Assembly (NCBI RefSeq): GCF_024763615.1
Contig: NC_077224.1
Location: forward strand, 82,966,712 to 83,030,711
Direction of reading: 5' to 3'
DNA length: 64,000 nucleotides
DNA from: Phlebotomus papatasi
Lineage: Eukaryota > Arthropoda > Insecta > Diptera > Psychodidae
Under the pieces are notes generated by a model, which was not told the DNA's origin, made no database searches, and worked only from the letters and a program-made list of their open reading frames with translations. Below are positions 53,473-64,000 of this stretch, piece after piece. Position 1 is the stretch's first letter. Each line of letters opens with the position of its first letter. Made by a program: the position numbers and the translations under genes.

Positions 53473-54370
53473 GTTTATTAATCCACAGAATACGATAGAA
53501 TCAGCCCCTAAAGGAGACAGAATAAATCATAAAATCATATTAGAATTAATAGACTATAATGGTGTAGAATCAATCACTAAGTTGGGACCGAAAGAATCAA
53601 AATTAAAATAGGACAAAAATATAAATAAATTGATATTCCCGAGACTGAAAATCACTTAAATCCTACATTTTCATTCCTCAGCATCAAATCGCATCATTCC
53701 TGGGTGCACTTTTATTTGGTTTGTTTGCACTTATGAGACACGAAAATTTTTACCTACTATCCAGGAATATAGTAATCCATGGTAGAGGCCTTTAATGAAA
53801 TGTAATCAATGACAATATTCGATTAGAATTAACACCAAAATGACATAGAATCAATCATAGAATTTGAGTAAAATCCATCCTTAAATAGAGGGAATTCATT
53901 CAATCACAAAATTGGGGCAGAATCAAGAACTTAAAGAGATAAAACCAATTACAAAAATAGTATAGAATCAATACCTAAATAGGAGAAAACCAGTCACAAA
54001 ACTGGAGTAGGATCAATAACAAAATGGAATAGAATCAATAAAACAATAAGAACACAAAATAAAACTGTATAAGTCCCTAAATGGGACAAAATAAATCACA
54101 AAACTGAGGTAAAATTAATCCCTATTGAATGAATAATGAATCATATAGTGGTGTAGAATCAATCCGCAAAATTAGAAAGGATCAAGAATCATTACCTATA
54201 TGAGATGAAATTGAAAATAAAAATACAATCAATACATAAATGAAATGAAATCTCAAAATTGGTGTATAATCAATCCCTAAATAGGTATAAGACTAAACCA
54301 ATCTCAAAATTTGGGTAGAATCAATCAGAAAGCGGAACTGAATCAATCCATAAAATTGGAAAGAATCATT
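53473..54370 (+). repeat. GAATCAATC minisatellite, plus block B2
   Basis: About 900 bp of degenerate units built on 'gtagaatcaatcactaaatt' and 'ggagtagaatcaataccta'. Unit length about 30-45 bp. No coding potential. Confidence 0.82.
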
Positions 54371-54719
54371 CAAATTTCATGAAAGTATTTGATCTTAATT
54401 TGAAATAAGCATTCCTGCAGGCTTTTAAAAATAAAACTTAAATTAAATTGAATTAAAAAATTAAAACTTTTACAAATACATTTATGTAGAAACATTATAA
54501 AATACAAACATATTTAGGCAGGTAACTAATAATATCTGGTTATTAAAAAAATCGTTTTGGCTTTAAGATTTTACTGATCGACTTCAGAGAGCAGCATATA
54601 TAAATACAAACACCTTTTATTCGAACTTATACTTCCGGTGTTCAATGTCTCTTAATAAAAGAAAACGTTATCTCCGGATGGTTTTCTTTTTATTCCTCAC
54701 CGTGGCTATTCCCTACAAG
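54371..54719. other. Unassigned AT-rich DNA
   Basis: Nothing recognised. Confidence 0.4.
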
Positions 54720-54960
54720 AACATTTTTTTGGTTTCAAAAACGGCTGCTGTAGATTCTTTCATTTTCGGATATGATTTGGAGGTAGCCCAGGCGAACATT
54801 TCGTCCACATGACTGCAAAAAATCAAAGTCTAACCACTTTCTAGGGACCATTTTCCAACCGATTTGCTTAAATTTGGATTTTTTTGAAAGGTCTTAAAAT
54901 TTCCGATCCGGATGCATCAGTTCCAATCGATAAAAAATCGGGAAAGTTCTCGTAATAGGT
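54720..54960 (-). repeat. Dispersed repeat, minus copy without insertion
   Basis: Minus-strand relative of 47800-48537. Near 54825-54845 it is continuous where the copy at 41575-42545 holds the 680-bp CCCGTCAAAT element. Confidence 0.7.
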
Positions 54961-56023
54961 CCACCTTTCTTTATTAATTCATTTTTATTTGTCCCGTAAC
55001 CCCTCATTTTTATCACTGCTCAATTTCAATTTGTTATTACTCATTTGTGAAGTGCTTTGATAAGGCTCATTTTGGCGTTAAAGTTTTTAAAAATGAATTG
55101 AATTGGTTTTAGTACCCTTTTGGTCAGTTTGAAATATTCTGTAAATGATGCAAAATTGTTCGAAAACCACTTTAAATCTTTATTTAAATTGCCAGAATGG
55201 TTTATAACTTATTAATTTTTTCTTATCCGAGAATATTTCACTATTTTTATGCATTTAGGAACTTGTATTTCTTTTCTTATTACTTTTTTTAACCATTTCT
55301 GATTTTTACTGATAAAATTTACCAAAATAATGCAAATATAAATTAAAATGTTATAATTTGTCTCAGTAGCTAACTGAACTCTCTTGCAAACTGATAGTAT
55401 TCAGCTCCCTGAGCAAGCCCTGCCCATGCATTACATTAGGTCACGCCCCTTTTAGAAACTAAGATCCACTTAAATTGCAATTATGAAATTTTATTGTAAA
55501 AATACGTTGGTTTGGATACGGTAAAGTTCTTAGATCAACTTCACCGTTGTTGCTTTTAATTTTACTTTAAATATGAACTAAGGTGAACTTAGCAAAAATC
55601 AATAGGCCACGCCCCTAACAAAATTAAAATACATAAAATAAAAGTTTTAAATAATATTTTCAAGTAAAATTTTTCGGTTTCACTTGGTAAAATTTTAAAA
55701 AGTTTAAAGGAAACATTTTATGAAAAATCAATTATAGGGGAAAGTACTCTCCCTTCGAACGTTCATGCCTTTGAATAATGTGAATTTTCTTTTATTTTTC
55801 CTAGATCAATTAAAATTGTCTTATATCTTGATAGATTTGATTGATTTCTTGATTTTATCAAAATTGAAGTGAAAATGTCTTTAAAATATCATTTGAAAGT
55901 ATGTTTTGCTAAAACAAAAATATATTGAAAAAAATATTTCGTAAAATTATTCGTGAATGTTTGTCAATTTCTACTGGGGACTCACAAAAAGCTCTTAAAT
56001 CGTATGATTCCAACAAGTTCGTA
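54961..56023. other. AT-rich DNA, no gene seen
   Basis: Positions 55736-55797 repeat the left 60 bases of the element at 42712. The phrase 'ccacgcccct' near 55440 and 55605 occurs twice. Otherwise unassigned. Confidence 0.4.
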
Positions 56024-56252
56024 AAAGTTTGTAGTTTTTCACAAACATTGTTCGTTACATGATCACTCGACGTGCATTTCTTGTTTTTTTTACAAACATT
56101 TGTTCGTACATTTTCTGACGTCTGACAAAAATTTACCAACAAATGACGAAATTTTACGAACATTTGCGAACAAATGTTTGTAAAAGAACAAAAAATGCTC
56201 GTCAATTGATAATTTTACGAACAATGTTTGTGAAAAAAGTACAAACTTTTAA
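56024..56252. mobile_element. Foldback MITE with AAAGTTTGTA ends
   Basis: The left arm AAAGTTTGTAGTTTTTCACA continues to ACATTGTTCGT; the right arm is its complement ('acgaacaatgtttgtg' to 'tacaaactttt'). Inner arms pair ACAAACATTTGTTCG-type text. About 229 bp, arms about 90 bp. Confidence 0.7.
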
Positions 56253-57430
56253 CAACTTTTCTGTGTGTAGTTATTTTCTAGTGTTTATTTTGTAGAAAAT
56301 ATTATTCCATTTGTCCTGTGTATGAGCACCATAATTTCTGCATCATCATTTTTCGCAGATTTCTGTTGAGATCATTGAGATTTAAGAATTTTAAGCCTCA
56401 GACGACACATCACTACCTTAATTCAAATTCTCCTGTCCATTGTTACTGGAATAATACTCAAAGCAATGCAAAGAGAAGAACAAGGAAAGTCGTACTACTA
56501 GAAGATTATTCGGTCTTCATTGAGACGACACAGATTTATAGGAACTTTAAGGCAGTGTCTCATGCAGTGTGACATTGTTGTGAAAAAATATATAAAGAAG
56601 TTTGTATCCAAGGCCTTGCAGACATTGCAGTGCACTAGCACTTGGGGATGAAGGCAGGTTTCTTTCCACCAAATTGATCCGCGATATTGAATGGTGATCG
56701 AAAGGCACGCGTTAGGACATTTTGTCCAGACATCAAAATATTTAAAAAGCACAAGTAAAAAACGGTGTCAACCAGGTGAGAAGGATTAAAACCATTTTTT
56801 TCTGAGTAGCACGACAGATTAACCGACTTAATATGATTATTGTGGAAAAGGTGATGGTCAGAGAGTGCCAGAAGTTATTAAAGAGATACTCATAAACCAA
56901 TAAGACAAGAAGTGAAGGTTCGAAGAACTTTGCTCATTGTATCGGATACTAAGTGGATTGGAAGTGACAAAAACATTTTTTTTGCACCAAAATAAAATAA
57001 AAGAATTGTGCGACAATTTTATGCAAATTGTGGGTTTTGTAATGAGAAAACTGTCAAAACTGTAATATATTATTTACATTCTTCACTCTTCTGCTAATTA
57101 ATGTATTCGGAATCTTCAGGGTTCTCTTTTCCAAAAAACGAAACAAAAAAAAATTAAGAAAACCGTAACCTGCTTATCCCTCTGGCTTTAGGCAAGAAAT
57201 TTCATACACGCTTCCACTGCCAAAGTCTTGCTAAAAAGGTCAATCAATTGCTGTTATCTACCTCAGAGAGTATTGAACAACATGCACTGATTAATGTATC
57301 GCAATATGGTATATTTTGAAGATCTCGTTTGACTTCATTCGCGTTCAACAATCACCTGAACCACCAGTAGTTGTTCTTTTGTTGCTCGAACTCTAAGAGA
57401 CAGCATTATGTACAATTTCCTAATTTTACG
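56253..57430. other. Unassigned DNA, slightly more complex
   Basis: Positions 56300-57000 have less biased composition, but I found no splice-bounded exon with a recognisable product. A noncoding exon of the monooxygenase gene could lie here or farther right. Confidence 0.3.
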
Positions 57431-57941
57431 CCTCTTACGGGCTTCAGACCTAAGGCTTACGCCCTAGACACACTTACGACTTTAGCCGAGAGGCGGATTA
57501 GTCAGAGACTGATGGAAATGTAATTTTATCACTATTTTGATTAAAATTACTTGTCTAAAATATCGACTTAGGATTGGATTATTAAGGGCAAGTGATCAAT
57601 TTGATTCTGAAAATCCAATAAAATTGGTTACTAAGGGAAAGTGCCCAAGCCCAAGCTTCGTACTATCCCAAGCAAGCTTCGTAATGACTAAATTTTCCTA
57701 TGTTTCTCAATAAATGTAACTCATCGCACCCGTATTTTAGAAAGCAGAGCAAATGTCCAGTTTTTAAAATATATTGTATAGTCGCATTTATTGAGAAACA
57801 TAGGAAAAATTTATCCATGACGAAGCAGAGGATCGTACAAAATATGGGCCGTTACTTCTATTTAGAATTTTGAGATCTTTGGAAATTGAGCTAAAGCTTT
57901 ACAATCATCACCGACTTGTGAATGCTTGAAAACCATAACTT
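57431..57941. repeat. CTTCAGAC-family repeat, rearranged
   Basis: Starts CTTCAGACCTAAGGCTTA near 57438; includes 'gactttagccgagaggcgg', 'ggattggattattaaggg' and an internal inverted pair ('tttcctatgtttctcaataaatg' at 57697 and its complement near 57790). Confidence 0.55.
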
Positions 57942-58091
57942 GATATCGTCGGTTGCCTCAGCAACTGTGCTAACTGCATCTGTTTTGTGTCTGCATTCAT
58001 TGCAAACACCGCGCAGCGATGCGTTGCTTACAACGAATGCTGACACAAAGCAAATGTAGTTAGCACAGTTGCTGAGGCAACCGACGATATC
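57942..58091. mobile_element. Long hairpin with GATATCGTCGGTTGCCTCAG ends
   Basis: A 150-bp near-perfect inverted repeat: GATATCGTCGGTTGCCTCAG at 57942 pairs with CTGAGGCAACCGACGATATC at the right, arms of about 60 bp, loop GC-rich ('accgcgcagcgatgcg'). No clear target duplication. Confidence 0.8.
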
Positions 58092-59140
58092 ACTAACGGC
58101 TTAGCCACTAGGTTTGTTAATGGATGTTTAGAGTAAGGATGGGTATTTAGCTAAACGGATCCTTACCTTACTCAAAGAAAAATAGTTGCTTTAGACCTAG
58201 AGATTGATATCATTAACCGTTTGGCCACTATGTTTATTAATAGTAATTTAGGATGACGACGAGTTTTCATCTGAACCTATTTTTACTCAAAGCGGAGTCC
58301 CACACTGAAAAAACTACATAGGAGCCGTTTCTATAACCTGGGAATGTACGGCACCAAAATCCAGGATATTGGTAAGTCTCTAAATGGTAATCCGGAAACG
58401 ATCAGTCATCAATCATCTATTTTCTCATGTGCATAGTAACTTCCACTATTTACATTGATCATCCATCAGCACTTTTTTTTACCATTTAAAAGAGATTTAA
58501 TACATATAATTATTATTAATTATCAAACTTATAGGAGTTTTTCCAAAGTTTACAGTATGATATATAGGAAGAATATAATATCGAATACCAATCAGCATGG
58601 GAATTGGTGCAATACATATAGTATTTATTATTATGTTAAATTGTACTTGTATAAAAAAAGAGATGATTATAATTTACTATATAACATGGCCTGAATACCA
58701 AATGATATAGCAAATATTCCAGATCTCATAGTAAGACTTCCAATATCTTTTGGAAAAGATATTATCCCTTTTTAGAAATATTACAATGTAGATGGGGTAA
58801 AATTAACTTTAATAAAAGTAAATTTTACCATGTTTTAAAGGAATACAATATAGTCTCTTTGACGACGAGTTTTCACCTGAACCTATTTTTACTCAAAGCA
58901 GAGTCTCAGTAGGGATTTTTGAAAGGCGGAAGTCTTCGATTATCTCGTGAATAAGCGCCTTTACCACTAGAGGTTTCTCCAGAACCTTAAGTGTTCCTCC
59001 AGCGATATACTTCCTACCGAGATCCAATGTAAACTAACTCTTATTACCAAACCTGTCAATGATACTCTTCCCGAAAGGGTAATGCAGTGCACAAGCTAAA
59101 GGCCAGAGTAGACTCAGGCTGATCCCAGAGAATATTCAGC
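58092..59140. other. AT-rich DNA, no gene seen
   Basis: Two direct copies of 'gatgacgagttttcatctgaacctatttttactcaaag' text (58253 and 58861) flank about 600 bases of AT-rich DNA (58300-58860), suggesting an insertion or local duplication. Confidence 0.45.
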
Positions 59141-59283
59141 CAGTAAAAGAAAGTCAAGGAGATGAACTCCCTCCGGGTGCGTCAGAGGGTGCAATCTTTT
59201 CAGGACAGGAAAACACAAAATTCTTTGGCAAAGAATTTTCTGTTTTCCTGTCCTGAAAGGATGTTCATCTCCTTGTCTTTCTT
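59141..59283. repeat. Strong hairpin, 32-bp inner arms
   Basis: Inner arms at 59196-59227 and 59229-59260 pair almost perfectly around one central base (left arm begins CTTTTCAGGACAGGAAAACA). Outer arms AAGGAGATGAAC / GTTCATCTCCTT pair as well, with an unpaired 27-base piece only on the left. Confidence 0.8.
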
Positions 59284-59622
59284 ATGCTAATTGTCGTCAA
59301 TAATCTACCAAAAATTAGCCAGTAAAATGTTGCAGTAAAGATTTATCTCAAACTGTCGTATATTGAGAATTTAGGATAATCGATTACAAGCCTTTTGCAT
59401 TAATTTTCTTGACTAATCAGGCTGAGTCAATTTGGGCCCTAATACTGGAAACGGTCTTAGGAGAAATCGGAGCTGCTGCGGAAAACGTATACAGGGGGTC
59501 CTGAGATTATTGACTTCAGGATTATGCACTTGACGGGATTATGCATATTTGCCTACCATTGGGAGTCAATTTGTGAAAATAATTTTGAAATATTCTGTAC
59601 TCGGAAAATTTGAAAAAAACTA
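59284..59622. other. Unassigned spacer
   Basis: No gene or recognised repeat. Confidence 0.4.
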
Positions 59623-59841
59623 TAGGGGGAAGTGGGGCACCTTTGAATGTGGGGTATCTTTGAAATTGGGATTTTTCACCTATTTTTAAATAAAGTTGAG
59701 CTTTGTCGTGATATAATTTAGCTGCACAAACAGATTGAGAAGCTAAATTACATTAAGACATGGCTCAGTTCTATTTAAAAATAGATGAAAATTCCCAATT
59801 TCAATGGTGCCCCTTTTTCAAAAGTGCCCCACTTCCCCCTA
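59623..59841. mobile_element. MITE with TAGGGGGAAGTGGGGCAC ends
   Basis: A 219-bp element with perfect 18-bp inverted ends (TAGGGGGAAGTGGGGCAC) and inner complements ('aaattgggattttt' / 'aaattcccaattt'). GTGGGGCA phrases near 8393, 9288 and 23950 may be decayed relatives. Confidence 0.85.
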
Positions 59842-61104
59842 TCCTTATTTAATTAGTTAACGATTTCGACTTTTGGTTTTTTTATGGACTTTTTACAAAT
59901 CGACCCACCGGGATTATTTAGAATTTAGATTATAACAACGAACTCTGGTGGATGGTTTTTGAGTAAATCATTGTTCAACTGAAAGACCGTCCTTAGTCTA
60001 ATTAATTCACTATCAATTTCAGAGGCTAAACCTAAAACTTACAGAGCTAAACCCTTAATGATATCGGTTTCTGGTTCTTTACAGATCCTAAATTTGAGGC
60101 AAAGTGTCATTAAATTATCTTGAAATTGTCTTATTTTATTTCTTTTATTTTACTTCATAAAAAAATCTTTCGGCATCAATAGCCATAAGTACAAAGTATA
60201 GGCTTTATTGTGTAAATGTTTTAGATTTAACTCTCGTTTAAAATCCATAATCAGTAATAAAATATACACCTTTCTAATTGTTAACTGCAGATATGATTTC
60301 ACGACACTGTCGCATATTCAGTTACACTGTCAAAATCCTAGATCCATTTTATCGAAAAACATTCACTATCCTACTTCTGATTTCGGGATATGACAATTTA
60401 AGAAGTGGGATAATGAATATTCTCCACAGAAATGTTCTGAAGTTGATATAAATTTAAAAGAAAAATGAATAATATTGAATTGAAGAAACAAGAAAATAGA
60501 AAGTAAACTAACTCTCTGCAATTAATATAATAATTTTTGGAATATATCCACCAATGACCTTGGACGATTCCTTCTTTAAGTTTTTCAATGTCAAAAATAA
60601 AACACTTCTGAAGATAGAATTTTTCAATAAATTTCTTCATTACTTAATTTTTACGAAAGTTCTTCAAAACAGTAACATGTATGAACCGGCCATTACTCCG
60701 TTTTTGCGAAATTGGTTAGAAATTGACGATTTAGCAGTATGATAGAAATTATTGAACGAATGGAATTTACTCAATCCATTCTGTGATTTTGCGTTTATTA
60801 GAGCATCGTTCTAAAGCTCAATCTAGCAAATTGAAATTGTAAATTGAAATAAAATCATGATCATCCTATGGATGTATGGCATATACAACCTGAGAAGGAG
60901 TTTTCCACTGTTTTCACTCTGGAGTAGGCTGGTAATCAACGTTAAGACACCGGTGGCCTTGCCGCAGAAAAATACTTGGAATCCTGTTTTGTTACTATTT
61001 ATATAAATTTGTAACGCATTAACCAGAGAGCATTGATGATAATAAAATATCTATCCATTTATCTACCTATCTAAATTAATTAAATGGTTTTTTTTTATCT
61101 AGAC
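59842..61104. other. AT-rich DNA, no gene seen
   Basis: A short inverted pair at 60350-60425 ('cattcactatcctacttct' / 'agaagtgggataatgaatatt') is the only structure noted. Confidence 0.4.
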
Positions 61105-61373
61105 CAGGGGGGTAACATTAGCTCTGAAAAAATGAGATCGATTTCAGTGTAAATTTTTCCCAGTTTTCGTACACATTTCACGAAATATCTCCAAAATTAC
61201 GTAGATTGCCAATTTGGGGTTTTCGGTTGCCTTTTCAATATTAAGTTGGCTTTTATTTTGCATTTATATTTTTTGCTAATTCATACTACACTGACAGAAA
61301 ACTGCTAATAAACCCAAAAGTTTTTTCGGCACGCTAGAAACATATGGAAAACATAGGAAATGTCATGCCCCTG
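61105..61373. mobile_element. hAT-type MITE (CAGGGG family), copy 3
   Basis: A 269-bp element with ends CAGGGGGGTAACATTAGC and AATGTCATGCCCCTG. Flanks ATCTAGAC (61097-61104) and ATCCAGAC (61374-61381) agree at 7 of 8 positions. Confidence 0.9.
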
Positions 61374-61391
61374 ATCCAGACGATGTAAAAC

Positions 61392-61840
61392 TGAAGTGGT
61401 CTACAGACTAGAGGAATAGCCCAGTTTTCAGAGATTTAAAAATCCAAAATAACATGAAATTTAATTGGTTTATAAGAATCTAATGGATTATTTATCCTTA
61501 ATATCTAATCCAAAGTCAAAGTTTTCTAAAGAAAAATAGATTACGGCAAAAAACAAACGAGCAGCAAAAAATTCAAAGTGAGCAGGAAAATATATGGTCA
61601 GTAAAAAACTTAAATCTTTACAAAAATGGGTCTAATTTATATATTTAACATTTAAAATTGTTGCAGATAGAATAAAAATCTCTTTATTTTCCCTTTGCCA
61701 AAATTTGAACGATAATATCACTCTTTCAAGTTTTTTTTGTTACTGCTCAATTTTAACTTTTTACTGCTCATTTATACAATGCCATAGATTACTAGTAAGG
61801 CGTTAGAGGAGTCAACCCATTTGGTTAACCTGAGGTCTGA
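61392..61840. repeat. CTTCAGAC-family repeat with an internal insertion
   Basis: Left end ACAGACTAGAGGAATAGCCC and right end GAGGTCTGAAGCC match the 14729-14920 MITE, but about 200 bases of unrelated text (61555-61775, with 'actgctcatttt' phrases) sit inside. Confidence 0.5.
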
Positions 61841-64000
61841 AGCCTGTGTAATATTTAAAAAATTCCATAAGGTACGGTGCTTTAATATGAGTGCTGTTGC
61901 AACACCTACTTGTTCAGACTCAAATCGCAAGATTGATAATAAAACGGCATAACTCATATTTTGTTATTTTTAATTTTTTTTACAGTTGTCAACTGAAAAT
62001 TATTCCATTTCCCATAAGTTTAATTATTACATAAATTTGAATGGAAGTGCAATACCAAAAAAAATGTTATTGCTAAAATTAAGCTTTGAATGAGTCACTT
62101 CTAACCACGAATTATTTATTGGTTTATAGGTTATTACTTGAAAAGTGTTTTCAAAATATTACTTCTTCTATCTTAATCAGGGTATTTATCCAAAAAATTA
62201 AAGGTTCATAATAGCTTTAGTTCGTACGACAAACCATTTCCAAATACGGTAAATAAAATTTTCAACATCTTTAAAAGAGGTGTTAATGTAACACCAATTT
62301 CAACGCTTTATAGTGTTTGAAATAACACATGAACACAAATTGGTCATTTATCGCATCGTTTATTTTTGAAATTTTCATACCATCCACTTAAAACGGAAAT
62401 TTGTATTGAGTTAAGTGTCATATTGACACTTCTTACGTGTTACTGCTAACACCTGGCCAACACTATCTTTTCTAAAAGTAAAAGAAATGAAGAGTTTATT
62501 ATGGAACTCGTCATTTTCAGCAGTCCGCGAAGTCTTTTTCACATCTCCACCCCTTTTTGTTCCCAAAAAGCTTTCCTTTTTATGCCATTAATGATGATTC
62601 TCAGCACGTTAACCAGATTTTATTGTCTTCCTGGCATTTAACTGGAGTGATTTTTTTCTCTGCCAATAATATTCTCGAATCCAGGAAGGAAATTAACATA
62701 TTTGTCTTTTTCATGTCAATGACGAAAAAAATGTAAATAGAGATTTAAATAGATCAGTGATCTCGAACTGAGGGCGTCAGTAAATCGCATGGAAACACAA
62801 TGAGATTAAGAAACAAAACCAGAAATATTAGTCTCTAAAAATGTTCTATCGCCCAATTTTTCTTACACGAGCCGCACCAAATTAGCCACAATCGAATTGA
62901 TATTGCTTACTAATGATCGAACCTATGACAATTCTTGGGCTTTGGGTACTTAAGAAGTGATTCTTTTTGGAGGAGAGAAGAGCGATACCTTGGAATTTCA
63001 CTTGCACTGATTACCTTGATCTTGTGATCTACTGACAAAAATTACCATCAACATTGTTGATTTTGTCCATGAAGAAAATGAGCCAATATTTGCTCTTTCT
63101 GAAACAGGAACACATTTACATATTTTTTTCTGTTTTTAACTGGCATATCGACTATTTTTTTCCCTGGTTTCAATGCACCTGGAGGCAAGGTATACCACTC
63201 AAATGGGTGCACAATAGCAACAAAAAGCCAGATTAATTCCACTAAAAGTCCTTATTGACCACTTAACACCTATTTTGTGGCACAATTCCAACAATTTCCG
63301 ACACAAAATAAAGCCAAAGCAATAGATATTTGTCACTCTTCTTACCTTCACTAAATGAGTCGAGAATCAATTGAAATTCCAATTGAGTATCGTCTTTTAC
63401 TTATTTAACCGCTAAATTTTGCTTATCTTTTCCACCCAAAAGGCAAGAGATGCTAATGAGCTATGCGTTTTTATGACACAATTCAACTTGGGTACAATCC
63501 AGCAAAATAATTCAATCACGGAGAATTCTTACAAATCTAATGCACCATTACCACAAATTGGAAGAAATAATTCCCTGAAGACCATTTAACACCACTAAAT
63601 CACGTCTTTGCGAAGACTTGATCAAATTTCTGGAACTCGCGCTACCACTCAAGAGTGGTAAATCCTCAACGGTCGCGGATTAACTGAATCAAAGACGGTG
63701 AGTGTCGTTTAATTTTAACAACGATGACCCTTGGAGACGAATGGGTAATCGCCTGAAAGTATATGAAGTTTAAATTAATTCTTTTTGAATTATTTAAAAT
63801 TCTCTTGATCTTTGAAACTACATTTTATTATTTTTAAAAAAAATATTTAAATATTAATAAAATTTTCAAACTTCACTGGCGTATTTTTCATAATAAACAG
63901 AATGATCGATAGATTCAATTAAATGAAAATTAATTTTACTCATAGAAAGATTGATACTTAAGCCACCTGTTGAATAAAAGTCTTCGCATGTCTTGGCTAC
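61841..64000. other. Repeat-poor region, possible upstream region of the monooxygenase gene
   Basis: From about 62500 the sequence is less AT-biased and free of the dispersed repeats. On the minus strand GTGAAG|GTAAGAAG (about 63352-63337) would be a good splice donor, so a noncoding first exon may lie at 63350-63700. No reading frame was recognised. Confidence 0.25.

Overview
The window looks like insect nuclear DNA, most likely from a dipteran: it is AT-rich, its coding exons are split by GT-AG introns, two genes are of animal/insect type (a MICAL-like CH-LIM-bMERB protein and an AA15 copper monooxygenase), and it is packed with mariner, hAT, LINE, tRNA-SINE and MITE debris. The species cannot be named from this alone; a lower dipteran such as a sand fly is a guess.

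Three genes can be supported. (1) A MICAL-like gene on the + strand, coding 12771-39581 in eight exons (1018 aa), with two introns of about 10 kb filled with repeats. (2) A secreted AA15 lytic polysaccharide monooxygenase on the - strand, coding 46442-39949 in four exons (333 aa), with a noncoding 5' exon upstream that was not located with certainty. The two genes converge tail to tail, their stop codons 367 bases apart. (3) A small intronless reading frame on the + strand (40507-40767, 86 aa, one membrane segment) nested in the 5.3 kb intron of the monooxygenase gene. The first gene is a membrane-traffic adaptor and the second a secreted chitin/cellulose-cleaving enzyme; nothing in the sequence links their functions.

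Layout: 1-12.6 kb is intergenic DNA with LINE fragments, a degenerate tandem array and many MITEs. 12.7-39.6 kb is the MICAL-like gene; intron 2 (13.4-22.9 kb) holds SINEs, MITEs and a LINE tail, and intron 3 (23.0-33.3 kb) holds LINE/Penelope-like debris and a 32-bp minisatellite split by a dead mariner. 39.6-46.4 kb is the monooxygenase gene with its nested gene, nested MITEs and a second dead mariner. 46.4-64 kb has no recognisable coding exon and consists of MITEs, two oppositely oriented blocks of a GAATCAATC minisatellite, hairpins and unassigned AT-rich DNA.

The most notable observations are: two tandem cysteine modules with identical cysteine spacing, each on its own exon, at the C-terminus of the monooxygenase; the nested antisense gene; two degenerate hammerhead-ribozyme-like cores with a covarying stem; a hAT-type MITE family whose three copies carry 8-bp target duplications, one with a paralogous empty site in the window; and a possible internal promoter/first exon that would give a MICAL-like isoform without the CH domain.
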